Assembly: GCA_004357015.1 (NCBI GenBank) | Contig: SMXE01000046.1 | Coordinates: 1-6,969, forward strand | Direction of reading: 5' to 3' | Length of the DNA stretch: 6,969 bases | Source of the DNA: Caldithrix sp. | GTDB lineage: Bacteria > Zhuqueibacterota > Zhuqueibacteria > Oceanimicrobiales > Oceanimicrobiaceae | Shown: one piece after another, positions 1 through 6,336 of the stretch | Layout of the letters: every line of letters begins with the position of its first letter | Position numbering within the stretch: position 1 is the first letter of the stretch | Notes under the pieces: generated by a model | Told to the model about the DNA's origin: nothing | Seen by the model: only the letters and a program-made list of their open reading frames with translations | Databases searched by the model: none | Position numbers and translations under genes: made by a program

Positions 1-1041
1 CCCGCAGAATGGATATCTTTACGCATTATGCCATCGCGGCAGCAGAAACGACGGTGCAGCACTCGGGCATCGATTTTGCAAACGAAGCCAAAGACCGCAT
101 TGGCGTCATAACGGCATCCGGCATCGGCGGCATGACGACCTTCGAGCAGCAGTGCCGCAAGTTCTTTGATCGCGGGCCCCGCAGAATTAGTCCTTTCTTT
201 ATTCCTATGATGATAGCTGATATTGCGCCCGGATACATCTCCATTCGATACGGCCTACGGGGTCCCAATTTCTCGACCGTGTCGGCCTGTGCTTCAGCCT
301 CGCATGCCATCGGAAGCATTCCGAACGATTCAGCGAGGTGATGCAGACGTCATGATTTGCGGCGGCGCCGAAGCAGTCATTACCCCAATGGGCGTGGGTG
401 GTTTCAACGCCATGAAAGCACTCTCTACCCGCAACGACGAGCCGCAGAAGGCGAGCCGTCCCTTCGATACGGACCGGGATGGGTTTGTCATGGGAGAAGG
501 TGCGGGTATGATTATTCTGGAAAGTATTGAACATGCCATCGATCGCGGCGCCAAAATCTACGGTGAAGTCGCTGGTGTCGGTTATACGGCTGACGCGTAT
601 CACATCACAGCGCCGGCGCCCGGCGGCGAAGGAGCGACGGTGGCCATGCAGCCCGCCATCGAGAACGCGGAAATGCAGCCCGAAGATCTGGATTACATCA
701 ACGCACACGGCACTTCGACGCCGTACGGCGATGTTGCCGAAACCAACGCCATTAAAAGGGTGTTCGGCGAGCATGCTTACAAGATGAACATCAATTCCAC
801 CAAGTCGATGATCGGGCATCTGCTGGGAGCATCCGGCGGCGTCGAGTTTGTCGCCACAACCATGTCCGTCTACAACGATGAAGTGCACCCCACGATTAAC
901 CTGACGAATCCTGACCCGGAATGCGATTTGAATTATACTATAAACGAGTCTGTGAGAAGGGAAGTGCGTGCTGCGTTGTCTAATTCATTTGGTTTTGGGG
1001 GACATAACGTTTCTATCATTGTAAAGAAGTTTGTGGAATAG
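1..1041 (+). pseudogene. fabF: 3-oxoacyl-ACP synthase II (FabF), 5' end outside window, frameshifted
   Basis: Condensing enzyme of type II fatty acid synthesis, which elongates acyl-ACP with malonyl-ACP in the cytoplasm. About 346 of the usual 410-415 residues are present; roughly 65 N-terminal residues lie before base 1. Seen: the active-site Cys in VSACAS (codon 288-290), His in [11 protein letters not shown] (706-708), His in [10 protein letters not shown] (817-819) and the terminal FGFGGHN, so the Cys-His-His triad is complete. The frame changes near 312-320. Bases 3-314 read well in one frame up to [11 protein letters not shown], and the homology resumes at [13 protein letters not shown] in another frame. 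Inserting GC after AGC at 315-317 restores HAIGSAFRTIQ with the length expected for the family, so a 2-base loss from GCGC is the simplest explanation. As written, translation would stop at 339-341. It is either a real lesion or a base-calling or assembly error. The next gene, rnc, is a common neighbour of fabF. Confidence 0.9.
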
Positions 1042-1068
1042 CTTTTCAGCTATTACCTCCGGCATGCT

Positions 1069-1824
1069 ATGCTTCATTGGTTAAGACAGCAAGTTCAAAA
1101 GGTTTTTTCTAACTCGAAGCCCAGGGCACCGCGCATTGACTTTGATGCTCTGCGAGAGACGCTGGCCTATGACTTCAAGAATGAAGCGCTCTTTGTCCAG
1201 GCGTTGAAGCATCGTTCCTACCTGCCCATCTCACAAGAACAAAGAATCGATTCAAACGAGCGACTTGAGTTGCTGGGAGACGCAGTTCTCGGATTGGTGG
1301 TTGTGGAGTTTTTGTTCAGGCGCTACCCGAACAAAGAGGAAGGGGAACTCACCAACATGAAGTCGCTTGTGGTCAGCCGTCGCATTCTTGCCAAGATCTC
1401 CCGCACGATGAGGTTGGGGAAATACTTTCTGCTAAGCGCCGCCGAAGAAAAGTCGGGTGGGCGCAACAGAGCATCGATCAATTCTGATGCCATTGAAGCC
1501 GTCATCAGCGCAATTTATCTCGACGGCGGCCTCGAGAGTGCGCGGCAGTTCATCCACGACAAAATCCTGGCGACCTTTGAGGACATGATTCAGGATGAGC
1601 GACACACCAATTTTAAGAGCATGCTGCTGGAGTACTCTCAAAGCCAGAATTTGGGCTCACCTTCCTATTATGTGCAGTCGGTTGAAGGGCCGGATCATGA
1701 GCGCATTTTCACCATTGAAGTAAGGCTGCAGGATGACATGCTCGGGTTCGGAACTGCGAACAGCAAGAAACACGCCGAGCAGCTAGCCGCGCGTCAGGCC
1801 CTCAAGAGTCTCTACATCATTTAG
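1069..1824 (+). CDS. rnc: Ribonuclease III
   Basis: Double-strand-specific endoribonuclease that processes rRNA precursors and structured mRNAs as a homodimer. The 251-residue product is full length, with an extra basic N-terminal tail of about 20 residues. The RNase III domain spans about 25-155. It has the signature ERLELLGDAV at 64-73, with E64, E67 and D71 matching the E. coli metal-site residues, and D140 and E143 in SDAIEAVISAIYLDGG. The double-stranded-RNA-binding domain spans about 182-248, starting NFKSMLLEYSQ and ending in a KKHAEQLAARQAL helix. All catalytic acids are present, so activity is expected. The ATG at 1069 is the only usual in-frame start after the fabF stop, 27 bases upstream. 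No good Shine-Dalgarno precedes it, so translation may depend on fabF or on an atypical initiation site. The stop codon overlaps that of the convergent thiolase gene. Confidence 0.96.
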   Translation: MLHWLRQQVQKVFSNSKPRAPRIDFDALRETLAYDFKNEALFVQALKHRSYLPISQEQRIDSNERLELLGDAVLGLVVVEFLFRRYPNKEEGELTNMKSLVVSRRILAKISRTMRLGKYFLLSAAEEKSGGRNRASINSDAIEAVISAIYLDGGLESARQFIHDKILATFEDMIQDERHTNFKSMLLEYSQSQNLGSPSYYVQSVEGPDHERIFTIEVRLQDDMLGFGTANSKKHAEQLAARQALKSLYII

Positions 1825-3077
1825 TTTCTTTCCAGAATCATCGCAGCCGCCATGGCTCCGGCGGCGCAAATACTCACCAGTCCGTATTTGGCATTTCTCC
1901 GTTTCAACTCATTTGCCAGCGTCGTAACCATGCGTCCACCGGTGGCTGCAAAGGGGTGACCTGTGGCGAGGGAGCTACCCAGCGGATTGAGCTTTTCCAG
2001 GTCTACCTTGCCGATGGCCTTTTCTTTCCAGCCTTGCTCCCAGCCCCGCAAGTTGCAAGCCACCTGCGCGCCAAACGCTTCATGGATGTCCACAATATCC
2101 ATGTCGGAAAGCGAGAGCCCGGTTCTTGCCAGCAATCGCGGAACAGCGACACACGGCGCCATCAGCAGACCATCCCCAGGGTCGACGGCTGCGTACTCGA
2201 ATGCCTTTATGTACGCCAGTGGCTCGCGGCCCTCCTTTTTTGCCCGCGCTTCAGACATAAGCAACACGGCTGAGGCGCCGTCCGTCAACGGACTCGAGTT
2301 GCCGGCGGTGATGGTGCCAGCGGCACTTCGGTCAAAAACGGGTCTGAGCTTCGCAAGTTTTTCCGGCGTCGTGTCCGAACGGATGAGAAGATCTTTATCG
2401 ACGCCATCCAGTGGGTAAATCTCTGCTTTCAGACGGCCGTCTTCGGTGGCGGCAGAGGCGTTTTTGTGGCTGCGGTAGGCAATCTCATCCTGTTCTTTCC
2501 GGCTGATCTTCCACTCTTTTGCCATGATTTCCGTATGTTCTCCCATGGTCAAGCCTGTGGATGGCTCGGCGATGGCAGGTGCGTTGGGTTTGAAGTGCCA
2601 GGGCCGGACTTTCAGGAAATGCGAAATGCGTTGTCCGGCCGTCTTGGCCGATGATGCGTCCATCAGAATCCGCGAAAACGCCTTGCCGAACAAGATGGGC
2701 GGATTGGACATCGATTCAGTGCCGCCGGCAATGCCTATCTCGGTCCTGCCATTTAGGATGGAATCATAAACTGCTGTGATGGCATGAATCCCCGTAATGC
2801 AATTGTTGGAGACCGTGTGCGCTCTTACTTCTGATGGCAGGTCGGTGTTAAAAACCATTTCCCGGGCGATATTTGGTAGGTGCGGGTCAAAGATCACGAT
2901 ACCGTAAACCAATTCGTCAACTTTCTGTGGCGGCACGTCATGCATCTCCAATAGACCTTTGACAGAATGCACCGCAAGGTCTAAAGCGGTGTGCTGTTTG
3001 AAGACGGACCCGGCTTTAACAAAGGGCGTCCTTGTTCCGGCAACGATCGCAACGCGATGAGCCTCTGTTTGCGTCAT
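1821..3077 (-). CDS. fadI: Acetyl-CoA C-acyltransferase (3-ketoacyl-CoA thiolase, FadI type)
   Basis: Thiolase that cleaves 3-ketoacyl-CoA with CoA in the last step of beta-oxidation. The product is 418 residues. Seen: nucleophilic Cys93 in SNNCITG, His332 in HEAFGAQ, His374 in GHPFAATGGR and the second catalytic Cys404 in CAAGAMAAAM, so the full active site is present. PNIAREMV, AEPSTGLTMGEHTE and FDRSAAGTITAGNSSPLTDGA resemble E. coli FadI and the trifunctional-protein beta subunit more than FadA, and the length also fits FadI (FadA is about 390 residues). The ATG at 3077 is chosen because AAGGAG (3084-3089) sits 6 bases upstream. The frame stays open 17 codons further up, but that stretch runs through the Shine-Dalgarno and into the upstream gene. 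The gene follows a small membrane-protein gene. No FadJ/FadB partner is visible in the window. A degradative role is inferred from the subfamily; a biosynthetic thiolase is less likely. Confidence 0.88.
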   Translation of the reverse strand: MTQTEAHRVAIVAGTRTPFVKAGSVFKQHTALDLAVHSVKGLLEMHDVPPQKVDELVYGIVIFDPHLPNIAREMVFNTDLPSEVRAHTVSNNCITGIHAITAVYDSILNGRTEIGIAGGTESMSNPPILFGKAFSRILMDASSAKTAGQRISHFLKVRPWHFKPNAPAIAEPSTGLTMGEHTEIMAKEWKISRKEQDEIAYRSHKNASAATEDGRLKAEIYPLDGVDKDLLIRSDTTPEKLAKLRPVFDRSAAGTITAGNSSPLTDGASAVLLMSEARAKKEGREPLAYIKAFEYAAVDPGDGLLMAPCVAVPRLLARTGLSLSDMDIVDIHEAFGAQVACNLRGWEQGWKEKAIGKVDLEKLNPLGSSLATGHPFAATGGRMVTTLANELKRRNAKYGLVSICAAGAMAAAMILERN

Positions 3078-3099
3078 GTGTTTCTCCTTGTCTTTTGCT

Positions 3100-3339
3100 T
3101 CAACAACCCAGTACTCCCCGAGCCGCAAAATACGGCAAAGCGAGATACAGAATAGAATCGCGAATCAGATAGAAAAGAATGACGACTGCCACCACTTTCC
3201 AGCCTTTTTGCCTGATGAATTCTCTGAAGCCGTGCTCTTTCCAGACTGCCATCCATTCCTGAATAAACGCCGGTTTCAGAAAGGATATAGATTTTGCTTC
3301 GGGTTTCTGGTTCTGTGGTGGATTTTGTCTTTCAGACAT
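3100..3339 (-). CDS. Small single-pass membrane protein, function unknown
   Basis: Unrecognised 79-residue protein. Residues 1-20 are polar and rich in Q, N, P and E. Residues 21-47 are amphipathic and aromatic (three Trp, several Lys and Arg). Residues 48-73 form one hydrophobic segment with a charged R60-D61 pair in its middle, followed by a short tail ending in Cys79. The basic residues before the segment suggest the N-terminus lies in the cytoplasm. The arrangement supports a real gene: it ends 22 bases before the thiolase start and lies on the same strand, and the thiolase Shine-Dalgarno sits in that gap. The start is uncertain. ATG 3339 gives a sensible protein, but no good Shine-Dalgarno precedes it; the spot is occupied by the palindrome AACCGGTT. 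Met30 (ATG at 3250-3252, AGGA just upstream) would leave a 50-residue protein that still has the membrane helix. No function is claimed. Confidence 0.6.
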   Translation of the reverse strand: MSERQNPPQNQKPEAKSISFLKPAFIQEWMAVWKEHGFREFIRQKGWKVVAVVILFYLIRDSILYLALPYFAARGVLGC

Positions 3340-3487
3340 TTCATGGTAACCGGTTTTGTGAATCTTAAACGTTCGTCTTAGGCTTGGTCTGGCGTAGGGA
3401 ATGTCCTGAAATCCTGATAAATAGTCAAGTAAAAGAGAGCAGGATACACCACGATTCTTGTAAATTTTCTTCCGGGTCAGAATTTCC

Positions 3488-3516
3488 TTGAATATGCGCC
3501 GGTGTGTGTTTAAATT
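3488..3516 (+). promoter_or_regulatory. Candidate sigma-70-type promoter for the decarboxylase operon
   Basis: TTGAAT (3488-3493) and TAAATT (3511-3516) are separated by exactly 17 bases. Each hexamer matches the bacterial housekeeping consensus at four of six positions. It lies about 115 bases upstream of the TTG start, which would give a leader of roughly 110 bases containing the 3588-3602 hairpin. AT-rich DNA yields such matches by chance, so this is only a candidate. Confidence 0.28.
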
Positions 3517-3587
3517 AAGTTTTTCGCTACCCAATTCTCAAGCAAGAGCTATTCTATTAGACTACTCCACAACGGACTGTGATTCGA

Positions 3588-3602
3588 CGTAGCGCGGCTA
3601 CG
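3588..3602 (+). repeat. Perfect 6-bp hairpin in the decarboxylase leader
   Basis: CGTAGC (3588-3593) and GCTACG (3597-3602) form a perfect inverted repeat around a 3-base GCG loop. It ends 16 bases before the AGGAG ribosome site of the decarboxylase gene. It contains a GTAG at its foot, a tetranucleotide also found at REP elements, so it may be a degenerate REP-like copy or a leader hairpin. It lacks a T-run and is not a rho-independent terminator. Confidence 0.45.
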
Positions 3603-3618
3603 AGCACACCGCCTGATC

Positions 3619-3623
3619 AGGAG
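3619..3623 (+). promoter_or_regulatory. Ribosome binding site that fixes the TTG start of the decarboxylase gene
   Basis: AGGAG lies 7 bases before TTG 3631, which is ideal spacing. The next in-frame ATG (3664) is preceded by CCCTTTTGGCGAC, with no Shine-Dalgarno, and would drop 11 residues. The TTG start is therefore preferred. Confidence 0.7.
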
Positions 3624-3630
3624 CACGTTT

Positions 3631-5121
3631 TTGGAACCTGAATCCGCACCCCCTTTTGGCGACATGCCGGCAGATGAATTTCGCACGTACGGCTTGGCGT
3701 TTGTCGACTGGATTGTCCGTTATTTCGATGAAATAAATAGCATCCCGGTCCTGTCTGAGGTCCGTCCGGGTGATATTCGGAACCAGCTGCCAAAAGCACC
3801 GCCCGCTTCCGGAGAAGGGATGGAGGCAATTCTGGCCGATTTAAACCGGGTGATCATGCCGGGGATGACGCACTGGAATCATCCTAATTTCCATGCCTAC
3901 TTTTCGATTACCGGCAGCGCGCCTGGTGTTCTGGCGGAGATGGTAAGCGCTGCCTTCAACGTCAACTGCATGCTGTGGAAAACGTGTCCCGCTGCTACCG
4001 AGTTGGAACAAACCACGCTCGACTGGCTGCGGCAAATGCTTGGCCTGCCGGAAGATTTTTGGGGCATCATTTACGACACAGCGTCCATTAGCACCATGCA
4101 CGCCATCGCGGCGGCACGCGAGCAACTCACGGACTTGAACATTCGCGAACAAGGCCTCGCCGGTCGGCCCGAGGTGCCGCGGCTGCGGATTTATGCCTCG
4201 GAGCAGGCGCATTCCTCAGTTGATAAGTCTGTCATTGCGCTCGGACTTGGCCTGAACGCGCTAAGAAAAATTCCGGTTGATGAGAAGTTTCAAATGCGGC
4301 CGGAGGCGCTGACGAAGGCGATCGCGGAAGACCGCAAAGGCGGCTGGCGTCCCTTTTGTGCGGTAGCGACTGTGGGAACGACTTCCACGACCAGTATCGA
4401 TCCTGTGGCGGAGATTGCCGACATTTGCGCGCGCGAGGATCTCTGGCTGCATGTCGATGCCGCGTACGGGGGCTCGGCAGCGGTGGTGCCTGAGATGCGC
4501 CATGTTCTGGATGGCTGCGAACGGGCAGATTCACTGGTCGTGAACCCGCACAAGTGGTTGTTTGTACCGGTGGATCTAAGCGTTTTTTATACGCGCAAGC
4601 CGGACGTTCTGAAGCGCGCCTTCAGCCTTGTGCCGGAATACTTGAAGACGCAGGAAGACGGTGAAGTCGAGAACTACATGGACTACGGCCTGCAACTGGG
4701 ACGCCGATTCCGTGCGTTAAAGCTATGGTTTGTATTGCGTTACTTTGGCGTTGAGGGCATTGCAAGGCGCATTCGTCGCCATATCGAGTTGGCACAAGCC
4801 TTCGCTGGTTGGGTCGATGAAGATTCGGATTTCGAGAGGATGGCGCCGACGCCCTTCAGCACGATCTGCTTTCGCGCGCATCCGGCCGGCTGGGCGGATG
4901 AGGATGAGTTGAACCGACTGAACGAAAAACTTCTGGCGCAGGTGAACGCCACGCGCGAGGTGTTCATGTCGCACACGAAGCTGGGGGAGAGTTATGTTTT
5001 ACGTCTGGCCATCGGCAACATCCGGACCGAGGCGCGCCATATCGAAAAGGCCTGGAAGATTCTTAAAGACAAATTATCTGAGCTGTGTAAACCGGGAGGA
5101 AAACATGACACAAGAAACTGA
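3631..5121 (+). CDS. PLP-dependent decarboxylase, aromatic-L-amino-acid decarboxylase (group II) family
   Basis: Fold-type I PLP enzyme of 496 residues, close to the usual 470-500. The family converts amino acids such as Trp, Tyr, DOPA or Phe to amines in the cytoplasm as a homodimer. Seen: the N-terminal swap region with WNHPNFHAYFS, then SEQAHSS with His194 (stacks on the PLP ring), VATVGTTSTTSIDP, HVDAAYGG with Asp276 (binds the pyridine nitrogen) and NPHKW with Lys308 (Schiff base). In the mobile catalytic loop before LGRRFRALKLWF, Tyr349 aligns with the AADC loop Tyr needed for decarboxylation. Plant aldehyde synthases carry Phe there, so plain decarboxylation is the better prediction. 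The substrate cannot be read from sequence. TTG is the start because AGGAG lies 7 bases upstream. The last 17 bases overlap the DUF4870 gene, whose Shine-Dalgarno lies inside this one, so translation is probably coupled. Confidence 0.9.
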   Translation: MEPESAPPFGDMPADEFRTYGLAFVDWIVRYFDEINSIPVLSEVRPGDIRNQLPKAPPASGEGMEAILADLNRVIMPGMTHWNHPNFHAYFSITGSAPGVLAEMVSAAFNVNCMLWKTCPAATELEQTTLDWLRQMLGLPEDFWGIIYDTASISTMHAIAAAREQLTDLNIREQGLAGRPEVPRLRIYASEQAHSSVDKSVIALGLGLNALRKIPVDEKFQMRPEALTKAIAEDRKGGWRPFCAVATVGTTSTTSIDPVAEIADICAREDLWLHVDAAYGGSAAVVPEMRHVLDGCERADSLVVNPHKWLFVPVDLSVFYTRKPDVLKRAFSLVPEYLKTQEDGEVENYMDYGLQLGRRFRALKLWFVLRYFGVEGIARRIRRHIELAQAFAGWVDEDSDFERMAPTPFSTICFRAHPAGWADEDELNRLNEKLLAQVNATREVFMSHTKLGESYVLRLAIGNIRTEARHIEKAWKILKDKLSELCKPGGKHDTRN

Positions 5122-5458
5122 AAAGCAAGCGCGCACCTGGGGGATGCTGTGCCATCTTACGGCGTTGTGCTGCTGGGTGGGAGTGCCGTTCGGCAATATC
5201 GTCGGGCCGCTGACCGTTTGGCTGATTAAGAAAGATGAGACGCCGCTGGTAGATGAACAGGGTAAAGAATCACTGAATTTTCAAATTTCCATCACCATCT
5301 ACGCCATCGTGGCTGCCATACTCATATTCATTCTCATCGGTTTCCCGCTTTTGATTGCCATCGCGGTTGCGCAGATCGTGCTGGTGATTGTTGCATCGGT
5401 AAAAGTCAGCAATGGTGAGACGTATCGCTATCCGTTCACCATTCGATTCTTGAAGTAG
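5105..5458 (+). CDS. DUF4870 domain (Tic20-like) membrane protein
   Basis: Small 117-residue inner-membrane protein of unknown biochemical role. The order of elements matches DUF4870: a WGMLCHLTAL opening helix, a FGNIVGPLTVWLIKKDE turn, a conserved VDEQGKESLNFQIS segment, two long hydrophobic helices and a closing GETYRYPFTIRFLK. Membrane segments are at about 13-39, 59-80 and 81-99. The start is ATG 5105, preceded by GGAGG (5095-5099) with a 5-base spacer. The open frame runs further upstream inside the decarboxylase gene, but that part is antigenically meaningless out-of-frame translation of a conserved gene. It overlaps the decarboxylase end by 17 bases, and the dehydrogenase starts 7 bases after its stop, so all three are probably one mRNA. 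Family membership is clear; the function is not. Confidence 0.9.
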   Translation: MTQETEKQARTWGMLCHLTALCCWVGVPFGNIVGPLTVWLIKKDETPLVDEQGKESLNFQISITIYAIVAAILIFILIGFPLLIAIAVAQIVLVIVASVKVSNGETYRYPFTIRFLK

Positions 5459-5465
5459 CTCAAAA

Positions 5466-6272
5466 ATGGATTTACGAGGGAAAACTGCGCTCATCACCGG
5501 CGCGGCACGCGGTATCGGACAGAATACGGCGCAGGAACTGGCAAACGCGGGCGTGGACATCCTCGGTGTGGATTTGAATGCCGACGACTTGCAAAAGACG
5601 GCACAAATCGTGGAAGAGGCTGGGAGAATGTTCTGGCCGTTTGCCTGTGACGTTTCGGACGAAGCAGCCGTTCGCCAAATGGTCAGCCAGGCGGAACAAG
5701 TGCGGGAAAACGGATTTGACATTCTGATCAACAATGCGGGCGTGTTGCCGAGCGGCCCATTTGTGGAAGGCGATTTCAGCACCTGGCGTCGAACCGTGGA
5801 AATAAACTTGCTGGGGCTGATGGCCTTGACACACGTGGCGCTGCCGAAATTTTTGGCGCGCAACAGCGGCCACATTGTCAACATTGCCAGTATCGCAGGC
5901 AAATTCGGTACCGAGGGAGTGGTGGCATATTCCGCGTCCAAGCACGGCGTGGTGGGTTTCAGTTCGGCGCTGCGCTCGGAATTGGCAGGGACGAACGTGG
6001 GCGTGAGCTGGATTTGCCCCAGTCCGACCCGGACGCGCCTGGCGGAAAACGTTTCGCTTACGTTCCTGACGCCGCTGGTTGAACCCGAGGATGTGGCCCG
6101 AGCCGTGCGCAAAGCCATTCAGAAAAATGCTATCGAGGTCTTCGTGCCGGGTCGGGTCCGTATTGCTTCCTCGATTTTGCCCGCACTCGCGCCGCGTTTC
6201 TCACGCTGGCTTCTGCGGGTTACAAAAGCATCCCGCGGGTGGACAACAGCGCGCCAGGGCATTCAAGTTTAG
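5466..6272 (+). CDS. SDR-family NAD(P)-dependent oxidoreductase
   Basis: Classical short-chain dehydrogenase/reductase of 268 residues; oxidises an alcohol or reduces a carbonyl. The Rossmann fold begins at residue 7 with the cofactor motif TGAARGIG (11-18). Asp36, at the end of the second strand, suggests NAD(H) over NADP(H), although Arg15 in the glycine loop leaves NADP possible. D62-V63 binds adenine and NNAG is at 89-92. The catalytic tetrad is complete: N114, S142, Y155 and K159 (YSASK). The usual PG motif after strand six is CPSPTRT here, with Ser186 in place of Gly. The C-terminal 40 residues are hydrophobic and basic (PGRVRIASSILPAL onward), which may form a substrate lid or membrane contact. 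It starts 7 bases after the DUF4870 stop with only a weak GAAG-type ribosome site, consistent with coupled translation in the decarboxylase operon. Acting on an aldehyde or alcohol derived from the decarboxylase product is inference only. Confidence 0.92.
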   Translation: MDLRGKTALITGAARGIGQNTAQELANAGVDILGVDLNADDLQKTAQIVEEAGRMFWPFACDVSDEAAVRQMVSQAEQVRENGFDILINNAGVLPSGPFVEGDFSTWRRTVEINLLGLMALTHVALPKFLARNSGHIVNIASIAGKFGTEGVVAYSASKHGVVGFSSALRSELAGTNVGVSWICPSPTRTRLAENVSLTFLTPLVEPEDVARAVRKAIQKNAIEVFVPGRVRIASSILPALAPRFSRWLLRVTKASRGWTTARQGIQV

Positions 6273-6304
6273 GAAATCACAAATTCTAAAAGCGTGAATT
6301 CGTT

Positions 6305-6335
6305 TCTCGTTCCGGTGCTCTGCGCCGGAACGGGA
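6305..6335 (+). repeat. Long hairpin upstream of the RAYT gene (REP-like palindrome, left copy)
   Basis: CGTTCCGGTGC (6308-6318) pairs with GCGCCGGAACG (6322-6332) around a TCT loop: 11 pairs, one of them T-G (6316/6324). Three further pairs, one T-G, extend it to 6305 and 6335. It has no T-run, so it is not a canonical terminator, although it sits 3' of the SDR operon and could block or protect transcript ends. An inverted copy lies after the RAYT gene at 6948-6969. Confidence 0.85.
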
Positions 6336-6336
6336 T

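Larger units (their letters stand above)
3340..3630. other. Divergent intergenic region between the thiolase unit and the decarboxylase operon
   Basis: About 290 bases with no convincing gene, noticeably more AT-rich than its flanks. It must hold the start signals for both divergent transcription units. Seen here: an 8-base palindrome AACCGGTT (3348-3355) close to the small membrane-protein start, a TTGACT on the minus strand (3428 to 3423) without a good -10 box at normal spacing (GACATT, 17 bases on), a better candidate promoter on the plus strand (3488-3516), and a hairpin (3588-3602) just before the decarboxylase Shine-Dalgarno. An open frame on the minus strand continues upstream of ATG 3339 to about 3534, but its translation does not look like protein. 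Confidence 0.6.

Noticed and set aside
1..187. Ten-base direct repeat CCCGCAGAAT at 1-10 and 178-187
   Set aside because: Both lie in fabF coding sequence and encode Arg-Arg at expected family positions. Repeats of ten bases are expected by chance in 7 kb.
300..341. Programmed +1 frameshift in fabF
   Set aside because: No slippery codon, stop or stimulatory structure sits at the switch point, and the family is not known for it. A 2-base loss fits family length better.
205..888. Long open frame on the minus strand across fabF
   Set aside because: It is the antisense shadow of clearly conserved fabF sequence. Its translation is rich in His, Arg and Cys with no recognisable domain.
3078..3128. 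Seventeen-residue N-terminal extension of the thiolase
   Set aside because: It would read through the AAGGAG ribosome site and overlap the upstream gene. Thiolase homology begins just after Met at 3077.
3400..3428. Minus-strand promoter TTGACT with GACATT
   Set aside because: The -35 is good, but the -10 candidate matches only three of six consensus bases, so it is not annotated as a feature.
3340..3534. N-terminal extension of the small membrane protein to a TTG at 3534
   Set aside because: The 65 added residues look like translated intergenic DNA. The region is AT-rich and has to hold promoters.
4994..5104. Upstream extension of the DUF4870 gene from ATG 4994
   Set aside because: It overlaps conserved decarboxylase coding sequence in another frame, while a strong GGAGG stands 5 bases before ATG 5105.
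6305..6335. Rho-independent terminator after the SDR gene
   Set aside because: The stem is strong, but GGGATGTAG follows it instead of a T-run, and an inverted copy beyond the RAYT gene marks it as a repeat.
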